DNA of 64,000 nucleotides from an uncultured Pelagibacteraceae bacterium (lineage in GTDB: Bacteria > Pseudomonadota > Alphaproteobacteria > Pelagibacterales > Pelagibacteraceae), in NCBI GenBank assembly GCA_902613855.1, contig CACMIX010000004.1, forward strand, positions 62,001 to 126,000, read 5' to 3'. Made by a program: the position numbers and the translations under genes. Shown here one piece after another: positions 29,478 through 39,447 of the stretch. Positions within the stretch are counted from its first letter, which is position 1, and the number at the start of each line of letters is the position of its first letter. The notes beneath the pieces were generated by a model. The model was not told the DNA's origin. It ran no database searches and saw nothing but the letters and a program-made list of their open reading frames with translations.

Positions 29478-30935
29478 ATGGATAAAATAGTAATTTATGA
29501 TTATGAAACAACAAATAGCACTATTTGGGGATCTATAATTGAAGTTGGAGCAGTAGTAGTTGATAAAAATCTCAAAGAGATTGGAAAGTTAAATATTAGA
29601 GGCAGAATGCCAGAAGGCGAGGTGCCGAGTGCAAAAGCATTACTTGTTAATTCGACCAGCATTGATTTATTAACCAAGGGTAATTATTCTCATTATGATT
29701 TTTTAGGAGCTCTTGAAAATTTTTTTTCTAAGGCTGGACCATGCATGTTTTTAGGATGGAACAATACAAATTTTGATCGTTTCATGACTCATTATAATTT
29801 TTTTAAAGGAAATCGTTATCCTTATATTACTCATTCTTCACCAAATAGTGAACATGATGGAATACATATAGCAAGAGCTTCTCAAATTATAAATCCTGAA
29901 ACTTTAAAAACAGGTTTAACAGACAAAGGTAATCCCTCATTTGCCCTGGAGTCTCTTGCAACAGCACAAGGATTTGATACATCACAACAACATACAGGTT
30001 TTCATGATGCATTTACAAGCTTGCTAATTCTTAGAATTGTAAAAAATAAGCATAAAGAAAATTGGGAAAAATTTTTAATATCTTCAACTAAATCTGGTTG
30101 TGAAACTCTTTTAAAAAGAGAGGAAATATTTTCGATAAATGAAATTATAACTGGAAGAGATTATCCTTATCTTGTTTGTAATATGCATCCAAATCATAAT
30201 TCTCATCTTTTTTATAAAAAATCAAATGATAGGTTTGTATTTGATTTAAGAAATGACCCAGAACCTTTATTGAATTTATCAATTGATGAATTAAAATCTA
30301 TTTTAGATAAAACAAAACCAAAAATTATTAGAGTAATGAAGATAAATAAAGCGCCTGTATTTTTAGATAAACAATGTGCGCTGGAATATAAATACCCTAA
30401 AGGAAACCCTTATACTAAACTTGGGCTGGAAACATTACAAAAAAGAGCAAAAATGGTTAGAGATAGTGAAAAATTTAGTCAAAATATCCAAACAATTTAC
30501 AGAGAAAAAGAAGAGCAAAATGAACAATCTAAGTCACAGGAAGATAAACTACCCGAGGAAACATTGTATGATAAATTTATTCCCAATAAAGATACTGCAT
30601 TATTTAAAACATGGCATAGTTCATCGTGGGAAGATAAATTAAGATTATTAGATAAGTTTCAAGACAAACGATGCAGCTGGTTTGGTCAAAAAATCATTTA
30701 CCAGGAGGCACCTCATATTTTACCTCCCGATTTATACAAAAATATTAAGAGTGAAATAGCTCGGAGAATATTGAGTAAAAATAAGGAAAAATGGCAAACA
30801 ATTGGCATGGCTTACACCGAAATAGATACATTGAGAGACCAAGCATCTAATCGTGATGATCAGGATGAGTTGAAAAAATTAGACGAAATTAATGAATTTA
30901 TAATGTCCATTGAAAAAAAATATGAAATTGCCTAG
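29478..30935 (+). CDS. sbcB: Exodeoxyribonuclease I-like DEDDh exonuclease
   Basis: IYDYETTN, FLGWNNTNFDRFMTHYNFF, LAQGFDTSQQHTGFHDAFTSLLI; ExoI-like C-terminal half. Confidence 0.78.
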   Translation: MDKIVIYDYETTNSTIWGSIIEVGAVVVDKNLKEIGKLNIRGRMPEGEVPSAKALLVNSTSIDLLTKGNYSHYDFLGALENFFSKAGPCMFLGWNNTNFDRFMTHYNFFKGNRYPYITHSSPNSEHDGIHIARASQIINPETLKTGLTDKGNPSFALESLATAQGFDTSQQHTGFHDAFTSLLILRIVKNKHKENWEKFLISSTKSGCETLLKREEIFSINEIITGRDYPYLVCNMHPNHNSHLFYKKSNDRFVFDLRNDPEPLLNLSIDELKSILDKTKPKIIRVMKINKAPVFLDKQCALEYKYPKGNPYTKLGLETLQKRAKMVRDSEKFSQNIQTIYREKEEQNEQSKSQEDKLPEETLYDKFIPNKDTALFKTWHSSSWEDKLRLLDKFQDKRCSWFGQKIIYQEAPHILPPDLYKNIKSEIARRILSKNKEKWQTIGMAYTEIDTLRDQASNRDDQDELKKLDEINEFIMSIEKKYEIA

Positions 30936-30969
30936 TTGACTTTGAGGCTCTAATTTATAGAAAGACTTT

Positions 30970-31287
30970 ATGCTTATAGATTTTAAAGATGAAGATTTTG
31001 AAAATAAAATTAAAAATGAAGACGTATCAGTAATTCAATTTTCAGCATCGTGGTGTGGTCCATGTAAAGCGCTTAAGCCAGTGATGGATAAATTATCAGA
31101 CGAGTACAAAGATAAAGCAAATTTTTACATTACTGATATTGAAGATGCTGGAATTAATACAGGTTCAGCAGCGGGAATCCGTGGAGTGCCAACAGTAATT
31201 ATATATAAAAAAGGACAAGAAGTTAGCCGCAAAGTTGGAGGAGTTCCCGAAAGTCACATGAAAGAATTCCTAAACGAAAATATCTAG
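30970..31287 (+). CDS. trxA: Thioredoxin
   Basis: FSASWCGPCKALKPVMDKL, RGVPTVIIYKKGQ. Confidence 0.93.
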   Translation: MLIDFKDEDFENKIKNEDVSVIQFSASWCGPCKALKPVMDKLSDEYKDKANFYITDIEDAGINTGSAAGIRGVPTVIIYKKGQEVSRKVGGVPESHMKEFLNENI

Positions 31288-32552
31288 TTTAAATTTAACA
31301 CCTCACCAGCAAGATACAAAGATCCAGTAATCAATATTATATCATTTTCCTTGACTGGAATTGACTTGATAGCATCAATAATACTCTTCTTATATTTAAC
31401 GTTTTCAAAGCTATTAAGCTTCGTTTTTAACACTTTTCCTTTGATCGAGTTTGGTTGATTAGGTATATCTACTGTGGTCAAGGAGGCAATATTTTTAAAG
31501 TAATTCACATACTCGTTATGATCTTTGTTACCCATCATACCTAGAATAATATGTTTATTACAGTTCAAACTTTCCAAATATTCATTTAAAACTTTTGCTC
31601 CTAAAGGATTATGAGATCCATCGACAAGTAATTTATTATTTTTTACCAATTCTTTAAGTTTACCAGAATCTATCTCTTGAAGTCGTGCAGTACTTTTAAT
31701 TTTAGTAATTCCATCTTTAATGTTTTTTTCACTAACTTTTAATTGGTTAATTGATCTTAAAGTTGCTATTGCGGTTGAAATATTTTCTAATTGAAATTGA
31801 CCTTTAACGTTGGGAATTGGAAGCTTAATCCCACCATCTTTATCTTCATAATAAATAAAGCCATTTTCATTGAATGAATAGTTATAATCTTCATTATAAT
31901 AATATTTTTTTGAGGAATTTTTTTTAATTGAATTTTTTATTTCATTAACAATTTCAGATGAATTTTGCTTTGCAATAATAATATTGGAATTTAATAAAGT
32001 TGAGGTTTTTTCAAATATTATTTTTTTAGTTGTTCGTTCGTTTTCAGGCAGCCAATCTAGATGATCTAGACCAATAGAGGTTACAATACTTGCTAAATTA
32101 TTTTTTAGTATATTTGTTGCATCAAAACGGTGAAACAAACCTGCTTCAATTAAGTTGATATTATCAGGGTATTCTGAGGCCCTATAAAAGTAGGCTGCAG
32201 TTAATATTTCAAAAAAAGTTATTGGTTCTTTGTTATTTGCCTCTTCAATTTCCTCAAAAAGAATTCCAAGATTATCGTCATTTAATTCCTCATTATTAAA
32301 TACAAATCTTTCATTTATTCTTTTGATATGTGGGCTTGTATAAATATTACATTTTACCTTTACCTCTTTTAAAATTGCAAATAAAGCCTGAATAGTTGAA
32401 TATTTGCCATTAGTTCCAACTACAGAAATAGATTTTAATTTATCCTGTGGATTTCCAAGCGTTTTACAGAGTCTTTTTATTCTATTTAAACTTAGATCTA
32501 TTTCTTTAGGATGCAACTTTTGTAAGCGATTGACTATCTTCTGAAGTTTCAT
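31284..32552 (-). CDS. folC: Folylpolyglutamate/dihydrofolate synthase
   Basis: VVGTNGKYST P-loop-like, TSPHIKRINERF, VDGSHNPLGAK; between trxA and accD. Confidence 0.92.
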   Translation of the reverse strand: MKLQKIVNRLQKLHPKEIDLSLNRIKRLCKTLGNPQDKLKSISVVGTNGKYSTIQALFAILKEVKVKCNIYTSPHIKRINERFVFNNEELNDDNLGILFEEIEEANNKEPITFFEILTAAYFYRASEYPDNINLIEAGLFHRFDATNILKNNLASIVTSIGLDHLDWLPENERTTKKIIFEKTSTLLNSNIIIAKQNSSEIVNEIKNSIKKNSSKKYYYNEDYNYSFNENGFIYYEDKDGGIKLPIPNVKGQFQLENISTAIATLRSINQLKVSEKNIKDGITKIKSTARLQEIDSGKLKELVKNNKLLVDGSHNPLGAKVLNEYLESLNCNKHIILGMMGNKDHNEYVNYFKNIASLTTVDIPNQPNSIKGKVLKTKLNSFENVKYKKSIIDAIKSIPVKENDIILITGSLYLAGEVLNLN

Positions 32553-33435
32553 TTTGTTTAGAAGTTATAACAGAATTTCGCTTTAACAATATTGATAATA
32601 GAGTTCCAATTTTAGATGCTAGTTCTTTTCGTTCAACTATTAGGTCAACAAATCCAGTTTTTTCAACATACTCACTCTTTTGAAAACCTTCAGGCAACTC
32701 CTCCTTAACAGTGCCTTGAATAACTCTAGCCCCTGCAAATGCAATTAATGCACCAGGTTCTGCAATATTGATATCACCAAGCATTGCATAAGAGGCAGTT
32801 ATTCCTCCTGCAGTAGGGTCCGTGATACAAACCAAATAAGGTAAACCATTTTTTTTTAATTCATTAATTGCTAGAGTAGTTCTCGTCATCTGAGATAATG
32901 AAATTAAACTTTCCATCATTCTCATTCCGCCACCAGCACTAATACATAAAAAAGGAGTTTTATTTTCTATCGCATGTTGAATTCCATATAAAAAAGCTTC
33001 ACCTTCAGCAGCTGCCATTGAGGCACCTAAAAAATCAAAATCAGATGCAACTGCAGTAATTTTAATATTGTCGATAGTGCCAGATGCAACCATCATTCCA
33101 CAATCTAAACCAGTTTTTTTTCGAGCACTTTTTAATCTATCTTTGTATGATTTAGAATCAGTCCAATTTAATGGATCATCTTTTGGAATAGGAGTTTTAA
33201 ATATTTCGTAATTGTTTTTACCAAATAAAATGTCAAATCTCTGTTTAGGCTTAATTCGGTGATGCTTGTTACATTCAGGACAAACCCATAAGTTATTTTC
33301 TAAATCTTTTTTAAGTATTGGACCTATGCAACATGAAGTCCAATCACTATTTGCGATGTCTTCTTTTGATGCTCTTTCTTTGATAGCTGTTTTGATTTTT
33401 TCACCAGCCTTAATTATTTTTGTAATCCAATTCAT
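32506..33435 (-). CDS. accD: Acetyl-CoA carboxylase carboxyltransferase subunit beta
   Basis: Zn finger CC(x)...CPEC, SAGGGMRMMESLISLSQM, DPTAGGITASYAMLGDINIAEPGALIAFAG. Confidence 0.97.
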   Translation of the reverse strand: MNWITKIIKAGEKIKTAIKERASKEDIANSDWTSCCIGPILKKDLENNLWVCPECNKHHRIKPKQRFDILFGKNNYEIFKTPIPKDDPLNWTDSKSYKDRLKSARKKTGLDCGMMVASGTIDNIKITAVASDFDFLGASMAAAEGEAFLYGIQHAIENKTPFLCISAGGGMRMMESLISLSQMTRTTLAINELKKNGLPYLVCITDPTAGGITASYAMLGDINIAEPGALIAFAGARVIQGTVKEELPEGFQKSEYVEKTGFVDLIVERKELASKIGTLLSILLKRNSVITSKQNETSEDSQSLTKVAS

Positions 33436-34232
33436 TTAATTTTATTCTTTAATCTTTTAACTACATTACTAACATTTGTGACAGCATTTTGTCTGTTTTT
33501 AATAGATTTAGATATTTCCTTACAAATTGCGCTTCCTACAACCAAACCATCAGCTTTTTTGAGTGATTTGATAGTTTTCTCTGTGATTCCAAATCCAATT
33601 ACAACATTTTTTGATTTGTTTTGATTTTTAATTTTGAAATAATTTTCTAAAATTTTTTTAGGGGAAACTTTTAATTTTCCTCCCGTAGTTGACAACATAC
33701 TTATGTAGTAAATCATATCATGAGAATCTCTGATAATTTTTTTTAATCTTATATTTGATGTAGTTGGAGAAACTAATTGAACAAAGTTAATACCTTTTCT
33801 TTTGCACTTTTCAGAAAAACTTTTATTTTCTGGGTAGGGAAGGTCAACAACAATCAAACCATCTATTTTTGAACTTTTACATTTTTTAAGAAATTTATTT
33901 TCACTATATTGATAAATCATATTATAATAGCCCATTAAAATAATAGGGGTTGTTTTTTTCGATAACTTAAATTCTTTAGCAATTTCAAAAACATCATTTA
34001 TTTTAATTCCATTTTTAATTGCGCGGTAAGCACTAGTTTGTATTTGACCACCATCTGCAATGGGAGTGTTATGGGGGAAACCTAACTCGCATATATCAGC
34101 ATGAGCTGATATTGACTTAAGAATATCTAAAGATTTTTTTTTGGTATTATCACCAGCAACTGTATAAGTTAACAATGCTGGCCTATTAGTATTTCTTGCT
34201 TTTTTAAAAGCTTCATTAATTAGTGAGACCAT
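33432..34232 (-). CDS. trpA: Tryptophan synthase alpha chain
   Basis: ICELGFPHNTPIADGGQIQ, GLIVVDLPYPE. Confidence 0.96.
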   Translation of the reverse strand: MVSLINEAFKKARNTNRPALLTYTVAGDNTKKKSLDILKSISAHADICELGFPHNTPIADGGQIQTSAYRAIKNGIKINDVFEIAKEFKLSKKTTPIILMGYYNMIYQYSENKFLKKCKSSKIDGLIVVDLPYPENKSFSEKCKRKGINFVQLVSPTTSNIRLKKIIRDSHDMIYYISMLSTTGGKLKVSPKKILENYFKIKNQNKSKNVVIGFGITEKTIKSLKKADGLVVGSAICKEISKSIKNRQNAVTNVSNVVKRLKNKIK

Positions 34233-35461
34233 TAATTTTTACCCAATCTTTCTTTTAAAATATCTCTATCTTTCTTGGCGTCCCCACAAGAATTTACAAT
34301 TATAATTGTATCTTTGCTTAGTTTGGGAGCAATTTTAATTGCTTCAGCAAATGCATGGCTAGGCTCTAAACTTGGATTAAGGTTTTCTAACTTGGTTACC
34401 ATAACGTGTGCATTCAAAGCCTCTTCATCAGTTGCATATGTGTATCTTGCTCTTTTAGTATCTTTTAAGAAACAATGAATAGGACTTACCCCTGGATAAT
34501 CTAATCCAGCACTAATAGACTCAGTTTCATTTATTTGACCTTCATTATCTTGGCAAACATAAGAAGCAGCACCATGCAAAACTCCAATTTTTGCATTCCG
34601 GCTTAATGGAGCTGCATGAAGTTTTGATTGTTTAGGCCCACCTGCTTCAACTCCAATCAGCTCAATTTGTTTTTTGTTAAAATCTATAAATTCACTCCAG
34701 AAGCCATAAGCAGAACTTCCACCACCCACACAATTAATTAATTTAATTTTTTTTGGAATTTTTTTAAATTCAGATTTTAATTGTACCTTTAATTCTCTGG
34801 ATATTTGGGCAGTACTCCACCCGCATATTTTAACAAATATATTTGGTCCTACTGTACTACCAACACACATATGAGTATTATCGCAGTTTGATACCCAGTA
34901 TCTCATGCATTCACTTACGGCATCTACCAAGGTCTGGCTGCCAGAATAAACAGGGATAATCTCAGCCCCATTTTTTTTCATTGCATCACAGTTTGGTTTT
35001 TGTCTTTTAATATCTTTAGCACCCATAAATATTTTACATTTCAAGCCAAACTTTTTTGCAGCCATACTTAACATTTTTCCCGCATAACCAGCTCCCGTGT
35101 CACCAACGATATATTTTTTACCCATCGCTTTACAAAGAAGTGCATGCACAGTCGCATTATATATTTTATGAGCACCCCCGTTAGCTTCAGAGACAACTTT
35201 TGCCCATATTTGAGCACCATCTAGATGATTAGATAAATTCTCTAATTTTACAAAAGAGGTTGGAGAGCCAATGTAATTTTTAAAATAATAATCTCTTTTT
35301 TTAATAAATTTTTTATCTTTTCTTAATTTTTTAAATTCTTCTGTTAAATCCTCAACAGGTTTTTTTAGAGTTTCAGGAATAAAACTACCACCAAATTTCC
35401 CTCCCCAAAAACCAAATTGGTCGTGTTGATCAATTAATGGAACACCTTTTTTAAGTTTCAT
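34232..35461 (-). CDS. trpB: Tryptophan synthase beta chain
   Basis: GGAHKIYNATVHALL, CVGGGSSAYGFW. Confidence 0.96.
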   Translation of the reverse strand: MKLKKGVPLIDQHDQFGFWGGKFGGSFIPETLKKPVEDLTEEFKKLRKDKKFIKKRDYYFKNYIGSPTSFVKLENLSNHLDGAQIWAKVVSEANGGAHKIYNATVHALLCKAMGKKYIVGDTGAGYAGKMLSMAAKKFGLKCKIFMGAKDIKRQKPNCDAMKKNGAEIIPVYSGSQTLVDAVSECMRYWVSNCDNTHMCVGSTVGPNIFVKICGWSTAQISRELKVQLKSEFKKIPKKIKLINCVGGGSSAYGFWSEFIDFNKKQIELIGVEAGGPKQSKLHAAPLSRNAKIGVLHGAASYVCQDNEGQINETESISAGLDYPGVSPIHCFLKDTKRARYTYATDEEALNAHVMVTKLENLNPSLEPSHAFAEAIKIAPKLSKDTIIIVNSCGDAKKDRDILKERLGKN

Positions 35462-36080
35462 TTTTAATTTGTTTTACTTTTTTTAAAAAAATTTCTATTT
35501 TGGATAGATCTTTTAATCCAGAAGTTTCTAACCCTCCAGATAAATCTAAAAAATCTGCTATTTTTCCATAATTTTCTAAGTCATCATTGTACTGAATATT
35601 ACCAGCAAGCATCAATTTTTTATTAATTTTGATATCCATAATTAGATTGTGATCAAATGCTTCACTTTTTTCATAACCTTTACTATCAAATAAATAAATA
35701 TCAGTTACCTCATTAAAATCTTGATATTTTTCTAAGTCTGATTTGTCTTTAACAGTAAATGCCGTAATTATTTTTTTATTATATTTTATCTTGATGGAGT
35801 TTATTTGTTCAGGGGTGCAATCATACAATTGGTAGTAGTCAAAAGGAAGATTTTTAATTTTTTCTAATATTTCTTCATTGGGTTTAACTAATACAGCCAC
35901 ATACTGAGAATTATTCTTATTTATATTTAACAATTTTTCTAATTTGTCAAACTCAACATATCTTGGACTTTTTTGATAGTTACAAATAAAACCAACAAAT
36001 TTAGGTGGGTACGGATGATTAACGATAAACCTTAATGTATCTAGATCAGAAACTCCACAGATTTTACAGCCTTTGATCAT
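35451..36080 (-). CDS. trpF: Phosphoribosylanthranilate isomerase
   Basis: KGCKICGVSDLDTLRF; FLDLSGGLETSGLKD; trp cluster. Confidence 0.93.
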   Translation of the reverse strand: MIKGCKICGVSDLDTLRFIVNHPYPPKFVGFICNYQKSPRYVEFDKLEKLLNINKNNSQYVAVLVKPNEEILEKIKNLPFDYYQLYDCTPEQINSIKIKYNKKIITAFTVKDKSDLEKYQDFNEVTDIYLFDSKGYEKSEAFDHNLIMDIKINKKLMLAGNIQYNDDLENYGKIADFLDLSGGLETSGLKDLSKIEIFLKKVKQIKNET

Positions 36081-36769
36081 TTACTTAAATGATCAATCAA
36101 TTTTTTTACATTATTTTTAATATTACCTTTTGTAAGTGATCTGCCCATTACAACCCCTGAAACTTTATTCTTAAAAGCATCTTTAGGAGTCATCACTCTT
36201 ATTTGATCGTTTGAATTATCTCCTGGTAGTCTTATGCCAGGTGTTATTATCAACAAATTTTGAAATTTTTTTCTAATTATTTTGGACTCATGTGGTGAGC
36301 ATACAATCCCATCACAACCTGATTTTTTTATAAGTTCAGTTTGTTTCAAAACTAGTTGTTGAACATTTTTGGTATGACCGATCTCTTTCAAAGATTTGTT
36401 ATTTAAGCTTGTTAAAATTGTAACTCCTAAAACTTTTAAGTTTTTATTAATTTTTTTTGCGTGTTTTTTTACAGCTTTTAGCATGTCAAGACCACCATTT
36501 GCATGGACTGTAATATACTTACATTTTTTTAAATCCTTTAAACTATCTATCGCTGAGAGAGCGGTTTGTGGAATATCATTTATTTTTAAATCTAACCAAA
36601 AATCTCTTTTAAATGATTCAAGGAACTTTCTTCCATTTTTTGAGTAAAAAAGTTGCAATCCAAATTTTGGTATGATCTTTAATTTATTATTTTTTGTTTG
36701 ATTTATAATATTTTTAATTTTATTTATCTTTGATGCATCACATGCAACAAATATAATTTTATTCTTCAT
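36077..36769 (-). CDS. pyrF: Orotidine 5'-phosphate decarboxylase
   Basis: FWLDLKINDIPQTA, VHANGG, SPHE, GIRLPGD. Confidence 0.95.
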   Translation of the reverse strand: MKNKIIFVACDASKINKIKNIINQTKNNKLKIIPKFGLQLFYSKNGRKFLESFKRDFWLDLKINDIPQTALSAIDSLKDLKKCKYITVHANGGLDMLKAVKKHAKKINKNLKVLGVTILTSLNNKSLKEIGHTKNVQQLVLKQTELIKKSGCDGIVCSPHESKIIRKKFQNLLIITPGIRLPGDNSNDQIRVMTPKDAFKNKVSGVVMGRSLTKGNIKNNVKKLIDHLSK

Positions 36770-37049
36770 TATTTAATTTTTTAAACAAGTCTTTAGACAT
36801 TTTAAAGTGAATAGTTTTTTTTTCAGGAGTATTAACTTTTTCTCCAGTTTTTGGATTTCTTGATATTCTAGCTTTTTGAGTATTTGTAGAAAACACACCA
36901 AATCCCCTCAGTTCTACTCGATCTCCTCTTCTGAGAGCTTTTTTTATCTCATTTAAAATTATGTTGGTAAACTTTTCTAAGTCTTTTTTTAAGAAATTAG
37001 GGTAATTGTTTGAAAGTTGTTTTAAAAGCTTAGATTTTACAATAGCCAA
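36759..37049 (-). CDS. ihfB: Integration host factor beta subunit / HU family
   Basis: GDRVELRGFGVFSTNTQKARISRNPKTGEKV; adjacent to rpsA. Confidence 0.93.
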   Translation of the reverse strand: MAIVKSKLLKQLSNNYPNFLKKDLEKFTNIILNEIKKALRRGDRVELRGFGVFSTNTQKARISRNPKTGEKVNTPEKKTIHFKMSKDLFKKLNNEE

Positions 37050-37066
37050 TTTAGTTCTTCTTAATA

Positions 37067-38839
37067 TTAATTATCTTCTTCTTTTTTCTTTAAGTCTTCA
37101 GATAAAGATGAAAATGGTAGGTTTTTTCCAGATCCTTCTGACCCATATTTTTCTAAAGCTTCTTTTTTTTCAATTTCCTCAAGTAATTTTATGCTGAGTA
37201 CAACTTTTCTTTTATTTAATTCTATATCAGCTATCGCACAGTCAAGTTTCTCTCCACCCGTCCATCTACTAGGCCTTGCATCAGCCGCATTGATAGCAAT
37301 TGCTGATTTTTTAATTTGAAAATCCATTTCGCATCCTTCGGGTCTTACTATTAAGCCTTTGTTATCAGTTGATACAACTTTTACTGTAATTGTTTGATTC
37401 TTAGTTTTATCTTTAAAGAAATCAAAAGGATCTGCTTTGGTTTGTCGTAAACCAACTCTTATTTTCTGATCTGCAGATTTTATTTCTAGAACCATTACTT
37501 TAATTTTATCACCCTTCTTATATTTTGCTAATTCCTCTTCTCCATTATTTAAGTAGGTTAAATCATTGCAGTGTAAAAAAGCATCTACATCTAAATCTTC
37601 AATTTTAACAAACAATGAATACTCATTTTTGTTGACAACTTCACCATCAACAATTGTATTGACAGGAAACTTTTTCTCAAAAGTTTCAAAAGGATTTTCT
37701 TGAGTTAATCTATGTGAAATAGCAACTCTTCTTTTCTCTTTATCGATTTCGGTAATTACACAGTCTATTTCATCTCCAACTTTAAACATTTTTTTTGCAG
37801 ATATATTTTTCTTCGTCCAGCTTAGCTCACTTGAGTGTAGAAGAGTTGTTAGACCTGGCTCCAATTCACAGAAGGCTCCAAAGTCCATTAGTTTTACAAC
37901 TTTAACTTTATAAATTTTATTTAGCTCGTAATTTTCTATATGTTCAAAAGGATCAGGTGATAATTGTTTTACTGAACATCCAACTTGTAATTTTTCTTTA
38001 TCAACACTTATAACTTTTAGATCATGTTTTTCTCCAATATTAAATACTTCATCAGGATGGTTGACTCTTGAGTACGAAATTTCTTGTAAATGCACTAGAA
38101 CATCTAGTTCTCCATTAACATTAAAAAAACATCCAAAAGAACTGTAACCTTTTACCTCGGCTCCTTTTATAATGTCACCAACTTTAAATTTTTCAATTAT
38201 TTTAGCTTTATCTTCTTTTTTAAAAGATGAAATAATTTCTCTTCTTGAAACACAAGCGTTACCACGAATTTTGTCAAGTTTTATTAATGCAAATTTTTGT
38301 GGTTCATTCATTAGATGGCTAATATCTTTTAAAGGTTTGTCTGATATCTGACTACCTGGTAAGAACATGAGAGAACCAGTATCAATGTGTTCAACTATAC
38401 ACCCTCCTTTACATTTAGAGGTAATTTTACCCATTATAGGTTCGTTTTTTTCATAAGCCTCAACTAATTTATCCCACCCCTTAATTTTTTGTGCCTTAGA
38501 AGCAGAAACTAAAACTTCGCCATGCTTATCTTCAATTTTCTCTAACAAGACAGATATGGTTTCACCAATTTTAATTTTTTCAGATAGACCCATACTTTTT
38601 AGTTCATTAATATCTAGAACTGGCTCCGATTTTAGTCCTTCAACAAAAAGGAAAACAAATTTTTCTGTAATTTTGTTTATTTTACCCTCTATAATTTTTC
38701 CTTCTTCTATTTGGATTTTTGAGAGCTGGCTGTTAAGTAATTTTTCGAATTCTTGAGAAGCTGGATTTGATAAATCTTTATAAATTTCCATTAAGTAAGT
38801 ATTTTCCTGTCTATTATTTTTTTTATTTTTAAAAAACAA
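37067..38839 (-). CDS. rpsA: 30S ribosomal protein S1
   Basis: Six S1 repeats; SRREI; cmk-rpsA-ihfB synteny. Confidence 0.97.
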   Translation of the reverse strand: MFFKNKKNNRQENTYLMEIYKDLSNPASQEFEKLLNSQLSKIQIEEGKIIEGKINKITEKFVFLFVEGLKSEPVLDINELKSMGLSEKIKIGETISVLLEKIEDKHGEVLVSASKAQKIKGWDKLVEAYEKNEPIMGKITSKCKGGCIVEHIDTGSLMFLPGSQISDKPLKDISHLMNEPQKFALIKLDKIRGNACVSRREIISSFKKEDKAKIIEKFKVGDIIKGAEVKGYSSFGCFFNVNGELDVLVHLQEISYSRVNHPDEVFNIGEKHDLKVISVDKEKLQVGCSVKQLSPDPFEHIENYELNKIYKVKVVKLMDFGAFCELEPGLTTLLHSSELSWTKKNISAKKMFKVGDEIDCVITEIDKEKRRVAISHRLTQENPFETFEKKFPVNTIVDGEVVNKNEYSLFVKIEDLDVDAFLHCNDLTYLNNGEEELAKYKKGDKIKVMVLEIKSADQKIRVGLRQTKADPFDFFKDKTKNQTITVKVVSTDNKGLIVRPEGCEMDFQIKKSAIAINAADARPSRWTGGEKLDCAIADIELNKRKVVLSIKLLEEIEKKEALEKYGSEGSGKNLPFSSLSEDLKKKEEDN

Positions 38840-39447
38840 CGTCTTATACTTAGGTTACTAGTGTTTAGCAAGATGCTATCCTTTGTTTTTTTGAGGGGAG
38901 AAATCTTTCTGTTAGTGTCGTTTTTGTCTCGTTTTTTCACACTTTTTAACACTTCTTGATAAGAAATATTCTTATTTTTGATTTTTAGCTCCTTATATCT
39001 TCTTAAAGCTCTAGTCTTTAAATTTGCAGTAATAAATAGTTTTACATCAGCATCAGGCACTATAACTGAACAGATGTCTCTTCCATCCAAACATGATCCA
39101 GCATATTTTTTTGAGGGATTATAAGCACATTTTATTTGAAAGGCATAAACTAATTCTCTTATTTTTTTGTCTTTTGCAATTACCGAGGCTGTTGTTGCGA
39201 CTCTGTCAGAAAGTAACTTTTTACTATTTAAAGATGAAATTTTTAGATTGTTAATTTTTTTTTTTAAATATTTGTAATTAAATTTCTTAGGTTCAATAAT
39301 TTTAATATTAGCAATATATCTATAGATTCTTCCAGTATCAAGTTGTAGTAGATTGTAATGTTTAGCAATTAATTTTGCTTGTGTCCCTGCACCAGCTGCT
39401 GCAGGAGAATCTATAGCTACTTTAATTATATTTTTTCTTCTTAACAT
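38791..39447 (-). CDS. cmk: Cytidylate kinase
   Basis: VAIDSPAAAGAGTQAKLIAKHY, LDTGRIYRYIA, LDGRDICSVIVPDADVK. Confidence 0.94.
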   Translation of the reverse strand: MLRRKNIIKVAIDSPAAAGAGTQAKLIAKHYNLLQLDTGRIYRYIANIKIIEPKKFNYKYLKKKINNLKISSLNSKKLLSDRVATTASVIAKDKKIRELVYAFQIKCAYNPSKKYAGSCLDGRDICSVIVPDADVKLFITANLKTRALRRYKELKIKNKNISYQEVLKSVKKRDKNDTNRKISPLKKTKDSILLNTSNLSIRRCFLKIKKIIDRKILT

